Positions 16,745-26,380 of a stretch of DNA of 64,000 bases are shown here, piece by piece. Below the pieces are notes generated by a model. It had not been told where the DNA came from, made no database searches, and worked only from the letters and a program-made list of their open reading frames with translations. Source of the DNA: MPNP01 sp026709725 (GTDB lineage Bacteria > Pseudomonadota > Alphaproteobacteria > Rhodobacterales > Rhodobacteraceae); contig OZ241384.1 of the NCBI GenBank assembly GCA_965200805.1, positions 2,356,001-2,420,000 of the forward strand, written 5' to 3'. Position 1 is the first letter of the stretch, and each line of letters begins with the position of its first letter. A program made the position numbers and the translations under genes.

Positions 16745-18097
16745 ATGGCTGTGTTTCGACGCAAAGGTCTGCGGGATTTTGTCGATGACGGTGCACGGGA
16801 TCACCCTCCGGTTTTTATTGGACGTGAGGATCCTGCCAGGGAGATTCCCAGCAAGTTGCGGCGAGCGATGGATCCTGCGCAGGCAGGGTAACAGGTGGCT
16901 CCTGGTGACACAATCATCATTGAGGGTGCACCCGGCGCAGGGAGGAGTTCCGTCCTGAGTGAGCTGGTATTGCGTACAAATCATGGGGAGACCTCGCGTG
17001 CCGTCAAGATATTGAATGTTCACTTGCAACAGGTCCTGCCGGAACTCTTGCAGGCCTTGGCTTTTGCCGGATCCGCAACCAGAGAGAACTGGCTGCAAAC
17101 CGTTTCCCGGCGCGGGGAAAGCTGGATCGAAAGAATTGGAGAGGTCGGGGCATTGGGTTTTGGAGTTAGTCTGCAGGACAGTCCTGACACCGTACCGCCG
17201 CAGGATCTTTTTGCCTTGGAGAGACAGGTTCAGGCAGAGAAGTGGCACATGCCGGTGATCGTGGCCGTGGATGAGGCCCAGAGACTTCCTTCCGGGAAGG
17301 ATTCGCCGCATGCCCTGTTTTTGCAGACTGTGCATGACGCGGGGACATCACTTCCCTTCGCGCTGGTTTGCGCTGGCCTCGGCGGCACGCAGTCGCGACT
17401 GCGTGATCTGGGACTGATCCACGGGGTGCAAACCCATTCTCTCGGTTGCTTAACCATTGACGAATACACCGAACTCCTAACCCGATTTTGTGTCCACTTT
17501 GGTATAAATATGGGTGCATGCATTGAGCGGGCATTATCATTGGTGTATGCCACCGATGGCTGGCCCCGGCATGTACACTGGGCACAGCAGGCTTTGGCTG
17601 AGGTGGTGCTGGAGTTGGGTGTAGATGGTAATCTGGACAGGATTGCGGACTGGGGTAAAGTCCAGGCACGGAGTGATGAGCTTCGACAGGGCTATTACGC
17701 TACCCAGTTCAGCGGTGAAATGGAATTCTCCCGCTTGTTGGCTGGCCGCGTGATGTTCGAGTTTGGGAAGGCCGGGATTGAAGGTCAGCCAATAACTATT
17801 GGACAGGTTGCTGATCTGGTTGACGAGTATGCAGAAAGCGGTGCTTCAAGTGAATGGCGAATTCCAAAAGGCCATAATTCAGAGTCTTATGTCACACATC
17901 TCATCCATTGTGGTGCATTGCAGGTCGATTCAGACAATTATAGCGTGACCCGTCCGATTCCCAGTTTCCAGAGATATATCATCGAAAGGGGCGGGTTGGA
18001 TCCAGATCGGCTTCCGCGGGTGGGGGTCTCTGCCAGCCACTACTTAGTACCCGCCAGAAACCCCGAATTCCGGCATAAGCACCTGACTCTCCCCTGA
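16745..18097 (+). pseudogene. AAA-type ATPase with in-frame stop and altered Walker A
   Basis: One frame runs from the ATG at 16745 to 18097, about 450 codons, but is cut by TAA at 16889-16891. The N-terminal piece (48 codons) reads ...HPPVFIGREDPAREIPSKL, the usual lead-in of these ATPases. The remainder resumes with IIIEGAPGAGRSSVLSEL, where the Walker A lysine is Arg, and has Walker B VIVAVDEAQ. A GTG at 16895, with AGGG about 6 nt upstream, could restart translation and give 400 residues. Stop codon plus lost P-loop lysine suggest an inactive relic. A split or re-initiating gene is the alternative. I do not recognise a specific function. Confidence 0.65.
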
Positions 18098-19067
18098 CAG
18101 TCTGCCACGATCCCAGCGAGGATTGGGGCCGAAAGGCCCGATTGCGGCCACAATCCATCCATTCGGGCCCGGCTGTCGCCCGATTGTGACGAATCCTCGA
18201 GGACTGCCATGCACCGGACCCGCCCCTCCCGGATCCGGCCCGGTGCCCTGTCCCTCATCGATTGAGGGGGCATCGCCGCTCTCCGCATCAACCCCCCGAA
18301 CCCATGACAATCCCCTGGCCGAGATGACATCTCCGCCCTCCTCGGCCCTGAGGTCCCCGGCGTGATTCCACCGGGCCGACGAGAGTCTCCGGGACCGCCC
18401 CCGTCCCCCATCATCGCGTCCCATCTGCGGCGGTCATCGCCGCCTGCGACCGGCCTCAGGGACCATGCCATCGGCGAAGTCGGACTTGATCGCCCTGCGT
18501 GCGTCCTCCGCGCGGCCCCATCCTGCAGGGCGATCCGTTGGGGGCATGGGCCCGGGCGAAGATGGCTGATGCAGGGAGTGGGGCCTCGATGCTCCGGATC
18601 GTCGGGGTCTGGAGACCATCTGTCAGGGATGCGTCGGTGGGAGTCTCCTCTCTGGTGGAAGCCGCACCGGCTCCCTCTTCATCGGGGGCCGGGATGTTGG
18701 TCGCAACCCAGTTGTCATCCCAACGCCGGGCACCCGGAAGGCGGTGCTCTGGTCGCCCCAGGTCCCCCAATGGTTGATTCTTTGGGGATCTCATCGGTCT
18801 CGGTCGCCAGCCGATCGACACGGGCCCGGCTTCCAGACGGGCCGTCCTCCCGAGGCTCGGCATCTCACAGTCGTCGGACCCTCGGGAACAGGTGAGGCTG
18901 GCATGACAAATGCCGTTGCGGATGGGTCGCACATTCTGAATGACCGGACCGGATCGAACCAGGCGGACCGGGATCTCACCGGAAACCGGGCTTTGCCGGG
19001 GAGTGCGGAAGGAGAATCGCGCAGGTCGGAACGAAGTTGGCCGATTCCGGACCTGCAGAGCGGGGTT
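18098..19067. other. Second GC-rich gene-poor block
   Basis: About 970 bp, very GC-rich up to about 18.9 kb. Long overlapping frames exist on both strands (for example minus strand 18456-18932) but I see no family pattern. It could be remnants of genes; no repeats shared with the 14.3-15.7 kb block were found by eye. Confidence 0.45.
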
Positions 19068-20006
19068 TCAACCCTGTTCCTGCAGAAAATCAAGCATGCG
19101 GGCGAGAAGGCCTTGGCGGACATCCGCACCCTCCATGAGCAGCTCGTGTCGGCAATTCGGGAGCGTGTGCAGGGTGCCGGTGGACCATGCGGCCATAAGG
19201 CTGTGGATGGCATCCGGGTCGACGACGCGTTCCTCCGCACCGAGGAAAGCGAGTGCGGGGACTGCCGGCGGTTTTCTGCGTCTCAGGTCAGCGGTTTCCT
19301 GCAGGGCTGCTCTGAGCCAGGCGCAGGAGGGGCCGCCGAGTGAGAGTTCCGGGTGGGTCAGGATCTGTTGCCGGATCTCATGAAACATCGTGCTGCATGA
19401 TGTAAGGGCATTGCGGTCAACCTGGTTCGACAGAACATAATTCTCGCGGTTGGTACCGGGCACAAATGTGCCGCCATAGCCTGTCAGACCGACCAGTGCT
19501 GACAGGCTGACCGCAAGGCTGCCGATGATCGGGTTGAGGCAGAAGCCCCACATGGGAGCCAGAAAGATCGCCGATTGAAAGGGATGGATATGATGCAGGG
19601 TGCGCAAGGCAATACAGCCGCCCATGGAGTGCGCAATGATATGGTAGGGCTGTGGTGCCGCCATGCGTTTGAGTTCGGCCAGAACCGCAGCGACATCAAT
19701 CTGATAATCAGCAAAGGATTCAATATGGCAGAGGTCGGGATTGCGATGGAGGCGGTCAGAAAGACCATGGCCTCTCCAGTCATGCATGACAAGGGTGAAT
19801 CCGGCAAGCATGAACGGTTCTGCGAGGAAGGCATATTTCTCAATGTACTCGGTCCGGCCGTTGAACAGAACGACTGTTCCGCGGTGCCCGCCGGACCAGA
19901 TGGCAGTCCGCAGCCGGATCCCGTCATCCGTGTGCAGCCATGCGGTGGAGGGGCGGGGGCAGGTGGTCGCGATGTCCTGACAATACGGTGCTCCCGCAGC
20001 TGTCAT
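19068..20006 (-). CDS. Alpha/beta hydrolase, lysophospholipase (PldB-like)
   Basis: 312 residues. VVLFNGRTEYIEKY (oxyanion region), MHDWRGHGLSDR, the nucleophile elbow AHSMGG with Ser127, an acid near EERVVDPDA, and a C-terminal His in NCRHELLMEG give a full catalytic triad. RTEYIEKY and DWRGHGLSDR are typical of the PldB/monoacylglycerol lipase-like group. There is no signal peptide, so it is cytoplasmic. Its start overlaps the stop of the upstream SCP2 gene by 4 bp (20003-20006), so the pair is co-translated and probably handles lipids. Confidence 0.85.
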   Translation of the reverse strand: MTAAGAPYCQDIATTCPRPSTAWLHTDDGIRLRTAIWSGGHRGTVVLFNGRTEYIEKYAFLAEPFMLAGFTLVMHDWRGHGLSDRLHRNPDLCHIESFADYQIDVAAVLAELKRMAAPQPYHIIAHSMGGCIALRTLHHIHPFQSAIFLAPMWGFCLNPIIGSLAVSLSALVGLTGYGGTFVPGTNRENYVLSNQVDRNALTSCSTMFHEIRQQILTHPELSLGGPSCAWLRAALQETADLRRRKPPAVPALAFLGAEERVVDPDAIHSLMAAWSTGTLHTLPNCRHELLMEGADVRQGLLARMLDFLQEQG

Positions 20007-20290
20007 GTGAGGTGCCGACCAAAGGTCATGGCGGTGGCGAATGAGCCGTCAATACGGAGAGCGCCGGTCAGGTAGGCCCGTTCCGGGCTGAGAGTGCCCA
20101 GCAGAAGCGCGCGGAAGGTTTGCGTGGATGCAGTCAATGTGCAGTCAGCCTGACAGGGTCCGGTCGAGACAACTCCATCCTGAACGGACAGTGCTCCGAT
20201 GTCATCAAGGACCACCATCACTGATCCTGAATGCCCGGGCTGGAGTGCTGTGCGCAGTGCATTGACCGCCTTGTGAATATCTTTATCCAT
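20003..20290 (-). CDS. SCP2 sterol-binding domain protein
   Basis: 95 residues from the ATG at 20290. It is a single SCP2 fold with GSVMVVLDDIGALSVQDGVV, ADCTLTASTQTFRALLLGTLSPERAYLTGALRIDG, matching the family pattern D-x-x-x-x-x-G-x-L. SCP2 domains bind lipids or acyl-CoAs in a hydrophobic tunnel. It is upstream partner of the lysophospholipase-like gene (4-bp overlap). Its start is divergent from the TPR gene at 20341, with about 50 bp between them that must hold both promoters. Confidence 0.8.
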   Translation of the reverse strand: MDKDIHKAVNALRTALQPGHSGSVMVVLDDIGALSVQDGVVSTGPCQADCTLTASTQTFRALLLGTLSPERAYLTGALRIDGSFATAMTFGRHLT

Positions 20291-20340
20291 AATGGAGAGA
20301 CGATTTAGCAAACGGGAAGATTTTCAGGAAGACAGAATTC

Positions 20341-20916
20341 ATGCAGATCCGGATTCCAGAACGGCAGAAACGATGGCGATGGGCTGGTTTCGTGCTCGTC
20401 CTGCATGTTGTCCTGACTGCAGGTGTCAGTGAAGCCCAGACGAGCCGGATCGACGCGCTCTTTGCCCGGCTGCAGACCAGCACGGGCGAAGAGACAACCC
20501 AGACCGAGAATGACATTGTCGATCTCTGGTCGCAATCCGGTTCACCGATGACGGACTCCCTGTTCCTGCATGCCAGCAGGCTTGCAGATCAACGAAGTTA
20601 TCTGATGGCAATGCAGCTGATCAACAGGACCTTGCGTATGAATCCGGAGTTTGCCGAGGCCTGGAATCTGCGTGCCACGATCCACTATTTGCTGAGAAAC
20701 TATCCCGCTTCGATCAGGGATATCGAAGCAACGCTGGAATTGAATCCGCGACACTTCGGGGCCCTCAATGGTCTTGCTCTGATTCTGGAGCAATCCGGTT
20801 ATGATGAGCTGGCCCTGGAGGCCTATGACAGGGTTGCCCGTCTCAGCCCCAATCGGCGAGGTCTCAGGGAGTCCATCGCACGGGTTCAAAGCCGGATTCT
20901 GGCGAAATCCCATTAG
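20341..20916 (+). CDS. TPR-repeat protein with signal peptide
   Basis: 191 residues. A basic N-terminus then WAGFVLVLHVVLTAGVSEAQ form a signal peptide with cleavage likely after SEA. Three tandem TPR units follow from about residue 75 (SYLMAMQLINRTLRMNPEFAEAW, NYPASIRDIEATLELNPRHFGAL, GYDELALEAYDRVARLSPNRRGL). TPRs mediate protein binding, so a periplasmic scaffold role is inferred. It is 32 bp upstream of the helicase gene and probably co-transcribed. Confidence 0.8.
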   Translation: MQIRIPERQKRWRWAGFVLVLHVVLTAGVSEAQTSRIDALFARLQTSTGEETTQTENDIVDLWSQSGSPMTDSLFLHASRLADQRSYLMAMQLINRTLRMNPEFAEAWNLRATIHYLLRNYPASIRDIEATLELNPRHFGALNGLALILEQSGYDELALEAYDRVARLSPNRRGLRESIARVQSRILAKSH

Positions 20917-20948
20917 GACCATCGTCCAGATGGAACACAATTGGGCAT

Positions 20949-23771
20949 GTGACCATGATTGACCGGCATACGGGTGTCTTTGCCCTCCTTGGCCCGACCA
21001 ACACCGGGAAAACACGCGAGGCCATTGAAAGAATGCTGAGGCACCGGACGGGCATGATCGGTTTGCCGCTCCGGCTGCTTGCCCGTGAGGTCTACGACAA
21101 GGTCCGCGCGATAAAGGGAAATGCGGTTGTCGCCCTGGTCACCGGTGAGGAGCGAATCGTCCCACCGACGGCTCGCTACTGGATCTGCACAACCGAGGCC
21201 ATGCCGGTCGGAAACGGTGTTGATTTTCTTGCCGTGGATGAAATCCAGCTTTGCGCTGACGGTGAACGTGGCCATGTCTTTACAGATCGGCTGTTGAATG
21301 CCCGGGGGCAGATGGAAACCCTCTTTCTTGGGGCCGCGACCATGGCATTCATCATCAGGGAGGCTGTTCCCGCAATCAGGATTGAACAACGGCCACGCCT
21401 GTCACGACTGACCTATGCGGGTTGCCGGCGCATCGCCCGCCTGCGGCCACGAACGGCGATTGTCGCCTTTACGATTGAGGATGTCTACGCGATCGCTGAT
21501 TCGGTTCGCCGTCATCGCGGCGGGGCTGCGGTGGTTATGGGCGGGCTCAGCCCCAAGACCCGCAATGCGCAGGTTGACATCTATCAGAACGGAGATGTCG
21601 ATTATCTTGTGGCAACAGATGCCATCGGGATGGGCCTGAATCTGGATATCCGGCATGTGGCATTTGCCAGCCGAATCAAGTTTGATGGGCATGCGATTCG
21701 GCCACTGCACCCGGCTGAACTTGCCCAGATTGCGGGCCGGGCCGGCCGCTACCGTACCCGTGGCACATTCGGAATCACCGCTGATTGCCAGCAGCTGAAT
21801 CGCTATGAAGTCGAATCGATTGAGGCAAACCGCTTCATGCCGATCAAGCGGTTGCAGTGGCGGAACAGTGCCCTTGATTATCGTTCAGTCCGGTCGTTGC
21901 TGCGCACGCTTGATACGAAAGCCCCCGAGAATTACCTGATCAAGGTCCGTCAGGCTGCCGACAGGCAGGTTCTGGAATCGCTTGCCGAATCGGCCAGCGT
22001 AAGAAGGCGAACAGGCACCGGTGATGATGTACGCCTCCTCTGGGATGTATGCCAGTTGCCGAATTTTCGCAGGTACAGCAAAGAATCGCATGCCGATCTG
22101 ATCAAACGGATATATGTTTTCCTGCAGGACAATGACCGTATACCTGATAAGTGGCTCGCTGATCGGGTTGACGCCCTTGCCGGCACAACCGGGGACATAG
22201 ATGACCTCGCCATGCGTTTGGCATATATCCGGACCTGGTCGTATGTGGCGTACCGGTCGTGTTGGGTCGGCGATACGGGTTACTGGCGTGAACGGACCCG
22301 CGATGTCGAGGATCGCCTGTCCGATGTGTTGCACAAGCGTCTGACACGCCGTTTTGTTGACATCGGAACCCGGCGCATGGTGCGGCACCTGAAGCAGGGA
22401 AGTGAACTGGAAGCAAAGATGACAGTTGATGGTGCATTGACAGTTGATGGTCAGGAGCTGGGCCAGTTCCGCGGATTTCAGTTTGTTCGCAAGGAGGGGT
22501 CTTCACCGGAAGAGGTGCGTGCCCTCAAAACCGCCGCCGCCAAGGTCGTCGGGAAGGAATTTGCCGCCCGTGCCGGACGTTTCGCAAAAGCCCCGGATCG
22601 CGATCTTGGCTTCGGAGAGGATGCATGCATCCATTGGGATGGTCATCCGGTCGCCCGCCTTGCTGCCGGTCAGGATGCTTTTCGACCGGGAGTCGCAATC
22701 CTGATTGATGATCATGTGGACAGGCAGGTTCGCAAGCGGGTCGAGATGCGGGTCATGGCGTATGCCGAGCACATGATCAGTCAGCATCTCGGCCAGATGA
22801 TCGCACTCCGCGATGATGAGGAACTGTCAGCGCCGGCAAGAGGGTTGGCGTTCAAGCTTGCTGACTCGTTCGGGATTCTTGATCGCCGTACTGTTGCAGA
22901 TGACATCAAGGGGATTGACGCGGAGTGCCGAACAGAGCTGAGGAAATACGGTGTCAAAATCGCCCAGCACAGCGTGTTCCTGTACTCAGCCCTCAAGCCG
23001 AAGGCGACCCGTCTGCGACTTCTCCTGTGGTCACTGAGGTCCAAATGTGCTGTGCCGTCGCCACCTCAACCGGGACTGACAACGGTCATCGCAGATCGGT
23101 CAATGCCGGAGGGGTATTATCCGCTGTGTGGATTTGCGCGGGTTGGCACTCTGGCAGTTCGTGTTGATATTCTTGACCGCCTGATGCGGTTGCTGTGGAA
23201 TCTTGAGTCCGAGCAGGAGTTTGAAGCCGGCGCAGAGATGCTGTCGATCACGGGCACCACGCATGAAGACTTCATGAAGATCATGCGCGGTCTTGGCTAC
23301 CGGGTCAAGCAGCACGAAAGATGCCCCGTCATCCCTGAGAGCGCTGAGGCAATGCCGGACGAGCCGCCCGATGCCGCGCAGGCCGAAAGACCGGAGGATG
23401 TGGTTGCGGTCGCCCTCCCTGATTCGAATGCCACCGATGTCAGCATCCCTGACGCGAAAATCCACGATGCAGAGCCGGCGATGCCCGAAAAGGCGCAAGA
23501 TGAAGCGGTGCCGGACCGTGTGATCTATTATGTCTATGCACGCCCGGCACAACCAGGGCCCCGTCAGTCCATGAACAGGACAGGGCGCAGCAGGGCAAAA
23601 CGGGCTGGTGCAGCGGAACGATCAGCCAGGGGCGATCAGCGGAATCAATCGGAAAGGAGTCGGCAGGACCGTCGGGATCGCGGGCGGAAGGTGGCCGGGA
23701 TGAGGAAATCACGCAAGCCTGACCCCGACAGCCCTTTTGCGGCACTGATGTCTCTTCGTGATGAATTATAG
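20949..23771 (+). CDS. SUV3-like superfamily II RNA helicase
   Basis: 940 residues from GTG (or ATG 20955). Walker A GPTNTGKT (15-22), motif II DEIQ (97-100), motif III GAATM, motif V VATDAIGMGLNLD and motif VI QIAGRAGRY are all present. The DEIQ variant, the GPTNTGKT P-loop and the SUV3-like C-terminal domain identify the bacterial relatives of mitochondrial SUV3, common in alphaproteobacteria. The last 150 residues are low-complexity, first acidic then Arg-rich (RGDQRNQSERSRQDRRDRGR), a likely RNA-binding tail. In many relatives an S4-domain gene intervenes before fdxA; here none is present. Confidence 0.9.
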   Translation: MTMIDRHTGVFALLGPTNTGKTREAIERMLRHRTGMIGLPLRLLAREVYDKVRAIKGNAVVALVTGEERIVPPTARYWICTTEAMPVGNGVDFLAVDEIQLCADGERGHVFTDRLLNARGQMETLFLGAATMAFIIREAVPAIRIEQRPRLSRLTYAGCRRIARLRPRTAIVAFTIEDVYAIADSVRRHRGGAAVVMGGLSPKTRNAQVDIYQNGDVDYLVATDAIGMGLNLDIRHVAFASRIKFDGHAIRPLHPAELAQIAGRAGRYRTRGTFGITADCQQLNRYEVESIEANRFMPIKRLQWRNSALDYRSVRSLLRTLDTKAPENYLIKVRQAADRQVLESLAESASVRRRTGTGDDVRLLWDVCQLPNFRRYSKESHADLIKRIYVFLQDNDRIPDKWLADRVDALAGTTGDIDDLAMRLAYIRTWSYVAYRSCWVGDTGYWRERTRDVEDRLSDVLHKRLTRRFVDIGTRRMVRHLKQGSELEAKMTVDGALTVDGQELGQFRGFQFVRKEGSSPEEVRALKTAAAKVVGKEFAARAGRFAKAPDRDLGFGEDACIHWDGHPVARLAAGQDAFRPGVAILIDDHVDRQVRKRVEMRVMAYAEHMISQHLGQMIALRDDEELSAPARGLAFKLADSFGILDRRTVADDIKGIDAECRTELRKYGVKIAQHSVFLYSALKPKATRLRLLLWSLRSKCAVPSPPQPGLTTVIADRSMPEGYYPLCGFARVGTLAVRVDILDRLMRLLWNLESEQEFEAGAEMLSITGTTHEDFMKIMRGLGYRVKQHERCPVIPESAEAMPDEPPDAAQAERPEDVVAVALPDSNATDVSIPDAKIHDAEPAMPEKAQDEAVPDRVIYYVYARPAQPGPRQSMNRTGRSRAKRAGAAERSARGDQRNQSERSRQDRRDRGRKVAGMRKSRKPDPDSPFAALMSLRDEL

Positions 23772-23916
23772 GTGATCTGCGTGGGGATATGATTGTCGAT
23801 TGTGCGTGCAAGAGGTAATCGTTGCGAAATGTTCAGATCATTGATTGCCCTGACAGCATTGTAAGAATCAACCAGCATACTTATCTCATGGCAAGGAAAT
23901 TCGGCCTGGAAAGCAA

Positions 23917-24255
23917 ATGACATATGTTGTGACAGACAGCTGTATTGGCTGCAAATATACCGACTGTGTGGAAGTCTGTCCTGTTGACTGCTTCTATGAA
24001 GGTGCCAACATGCTTGTCATTCATCCCGATGAGTGCATCGATTGCGGTGTGTGTGAGCCGGAATGCCCGATTGACGCAATCCTTCCTGATACAGAACCCG
24101 GAATGGAGAAATGGGTTGAGTTCAATCGCAAATACTCGGAAATCTGGCCCGTCATCATCGAAAAACGTGACCCGCTGCCCGGGGCAGAAGCCCTGGAAAA
24201 CGAAGAGGGGAAACTGAAATACTTTTCCGCAGAACCGGGCAAGGGCAGCGATTAG
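23917..24255 (+). CDS. fdxA: Seven-iron ferredoxin FdxA
   Basis: 112 residues, normal length. MTYVVTDSCIGCKYTDCVEVCP and CIDCGVCEPECP supply ligands for one [3Fe-4S] and one [4Fe-4S] cluster, followed by the long C-terminal extension (WVEFNRKYSEIWP, GKLKYFS) typical of alphaproteobacterial FdxA. It is a soluble electron carrier; the partner is unknown. It lies 145 bp after the helicase gene. The stop overlaps the stop of the convergent cfa gene by 4 bp. Confidence 0.95.
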   Translation: MTYVVTDSCIGCKYTDCVEVCPVDCFYEGANMLVIHPDECIDCGVCEPECPIDAILPDTEPGMEKWVEFNRKYSEIWPVIIEKRDPLPGAEALENEEGKLKYFSAEPGKGSD

Positions 24256-25586
24256 GCAGACGAATACAACTGGGCGGATGACTGTGATCGGGTGGATGGC
24301 TCTGCGTCCCGGACGCTCGAGAGAGCATCCTGTCGAGAGCGTATCCCTGATTCCCCGGGTTTGTGGAATGTCATCTGGGTGACGCTGGTGATGCCGGCCC
24401 GGAACACGGCGGCACTGCCGGCGAGGTAATAGTTCCACATGCGGTGAAACCGTTGATCGAATCCAAGTGACCTGATTGAGTCCCATGTATTGTTGAATCG
24501 CTGGCGCCAGATGCACAGCGTGCGATCATAGCTCTCCGGAAAGGCATGGGTCATGCCGACCTGCAGCCCGGCCTGCTGTGTGTGCATTGCAATCGCGCCG
24601 GGTGAGGGCAGCATCCCGCCCGGGAAGATGTATTTTTGCATGAAGTCGGTCCCGGAGCGATAGCCGTCAAACGCCGCGTCAGAGATCGTGATTGCCTGAA
24701 TGACGGCTGTCCCTCCAGGGCGCAAACGCTTCCGAATCGTTGTAAAAAAGTCTGGCCAGTACCGCTCGCCGACGGCTTCGATCATTTCGATTGACACAAT
24801 CTTGTCATACTCGCCGGTGACATCCCGGTAATCACACAGCAAGATCTCGGCCTGATCGTCCAGACCCATGCCCCGCAGATGTGCACGGGCATGGCGAAGC
24901 TGTTCCCTCGAAAGCGTGATCCCGGTGACCTCCACGCCATGATTCCGGATGGCATGGGCCGCAAAGCCGCCCCAGCCGCAGCCGATCTCAAGAACACGGT
25001 CGCCGGGTGCAAGTCCAAGCATCCGGCAGATTGATTCATTCTTGTTGGCCTGGGCACTTTCGAGACTCGCTGCATCCTCGGCAAAGAGGGCCGAGGAATA
25101 GGTCATTGTTCCGTCCAGCCACTGGGCATAGAATTCGTTGCCGAGGTCGTAATGATGGGCGATATTCCGCCGGGCTCCCCTGCGCGTGTTCCGGTTCAGA
25201 AAATGTCGCAGGCGCCCGGCGAACAGAAATGACCGCCTGCCGGAGAACTGGTGTGTCAGGCCGGTGCTGTTGGCCAGAAAGACATCGAGCAGATTGTCGA
25301 GGTCGGATGTTGTCCACCACCCATCCATATACATTTCACCGAAGCCGAGCGCTCCGTGAGTCAGCAGGCGGCGGAAAAAATTCGGATGCGTGACGGTGAT
25401 CTGGCCGGATGGCCCCGGCTCCGGACCCTGAATGGAGAGATGCTGGCCGTCCGGCAGTGTGGCCTCCAGCGCTCCGAATCGGAGCCGGCGGACGGCAGAC
25501 AGGCAGAGCTTTCGCCAGGGGTGCGTCAGCATGGACATCCGGGGTGATTCCCGCGCCTCACGCATCAGATTGGCCTGAATGGTCAC
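24252..25586 (-). CDS. cfa: Cyclopropane-fatty-acyl-phospholipid synthase family methyltransferase
   Basis: 444 residues. An N-terminal lipid-binding domain with GFGEMYMDGWW precedes the SAM fold with VLEIGCGWGGFA, and the C-terminal part has EMIEAVGERYWPDFF, FMQKYIFPGG and RMWNYYLAGS, all CFA synthase hallmarks. CFA synthases transfer a methylene from SAM to an unsaturated acyl chain of membrane phospholipids. Sister enzymes make methyl-branched or furan fatty acid precursors. It is the last gene of a seven-gene minus-strand operon with consecutive overlaps. Confidence 0.88.
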   Translation of the reverse strand: MTIQANLMREARESPRMSMLTHPWRKLCLSAVRRLRFGALEATLPDGQHLSIQGPEPGPSGQITVTHPNFFRRLLTHGALGFGEMYMDGWWTTSDLDNLLDVFLANSTGLTHQFSGRRSFLFAGRLRHFLNRNTRRGARRNIAHHYDLGNEFYAQWLDGTMTYSSALFAEDAASLESAQANKNESICRMLGLAPGDRVLEIGCGWGGFAAHAIRNHGVEVTGITLSREQLRHARAHLRGMGLDDQAEILLCDYRDVTGEYDKIVSIEMIEAVGERYWPDFFTTIRKRLRPGGTAVIQAITISDAAFDGYRSGTDFMQKYIFPGGMLPSPGAIAMHTQQAGLQVGMTHAFPESYDRTLCIWRQRFNNTWDSIRSLGFDQRFHRMWNYYLAGSAAVFRAGITSVTQMTFHKPGESGIRSRQDALSSVRDAEPSTRSQSSAQLYSSA

Positions 25587-26380
25587 GATGAACCAGCCGT
25601 CCTCGATGCGGCCAGGGCCAACAATGCAAAATACACACGATGGGGCAGGGCGGCGAGCACCTTGAACGCAACAGCCATGCCGGGCGGGTAGGCAATTTCA
25701 AAACGCCCGGAGACCATTCCGCGGACGATGCGGGCCGCCGCCGCATTTGCTGTCATGATCGCAGGCATACGAAAGGCATTCTTGGCAGTCAGGCGCGTGG
25801 CCACGAAGCCGGGATTGACAATCTGCGTTTTGATTCCGGTCCCGGCGAGGTCGCAGCGCAGGGCCTCAGCCAGGTTGATGAGGGCGGCCTTGCTGGCCCC
25901 GTAACCCCAGGAATGGGGCAGGCCGCGATACCCCGCCAGGGAGCCGACCAGGAGAATATGTCCGGCCCGGGATGCGCAGAAAACCGGTACAATCCCGGCG
26001 AGCACCCGCATCGCGCCGACAAAATTGACATCGGCAATCGCTTCAAGACTCGGCAGGTCCGGCTCTCTGGCTGTCATCGGCTCATAGACTCCTGCACAAT
26101 AGATCATGCCGTCAATGGCACCCACCGCCGCGCATGCCGCCTCAACCGCCTTTCCATCCCGGACATCAAGGGGCAGAACCGAATGGGGGTCTTCTCCTGT
26201 TCCGGCGGCGGTTCCCTGTGGTTTGGCGAGATCATTCGCCAGTGCCAAAAGCGCGCTTTCATTTCGGGCGGAGAGGATCAGCCGGACACCCCTCCCGGCC
26301 AGTTGCACGGCCAATTCCTTGCCAATCCCGGTGCTGGCCCCGATCAGCCAGTAGTGTTTGCCGGAAAGCATCCCTCTCAA
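25583..26380 (-). CDS. Short-chain dehydrogenase/reductase
   Basis: 265 residues of classical SDR type. It has the nucleotide-binding GASTGIGKELAVQL near residue 15, GAIDGMIYCAGVY, the catalytic Ser in ILLVGSLAGYRG and the YGASKAALINLAEAL Tyr-x-x-x-Lys motif. It ends with a hydrophobic stretch (MAVAFKVLAALPHRVYFALLALA) that may anchor it to the membrane. Overlaps of 4 bp with both neighbours place it inside the lipid operon. Substrate unknown, possibly a lipid ketone or alcohol. Confidence 0.85.
   Translation of the reverse strand: MRGMLSGKHYWLIGASTGIGKELAVQLAGRGVRLILSARNESALLALANDLAKPQGTAAGTGEDPHSVLPLDVRDGKAVEAACAAVGAIDGMIYCAGVYEPMTAREPDLPSLEAIADVNFVGAMRVLAGIVPVFCASRAGHILLVGSLAGYRGLPHSWGYGASKAALINLAEALRCDLAGTGIKTQIVNPGFVATRLTAKNAFRMPAIMTANAAAARIVRGMVSGRFEIAYPPGMAVAFKVLAALPHRVYFALLALAASRTAGSS

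Noticed and set aside
18456..18932. A 158-codon minus-strand frame in the second GC-rich block
   Set aside because: No family pattern or ribosome-binding site; overlapping open frames on the other strand are equally long.
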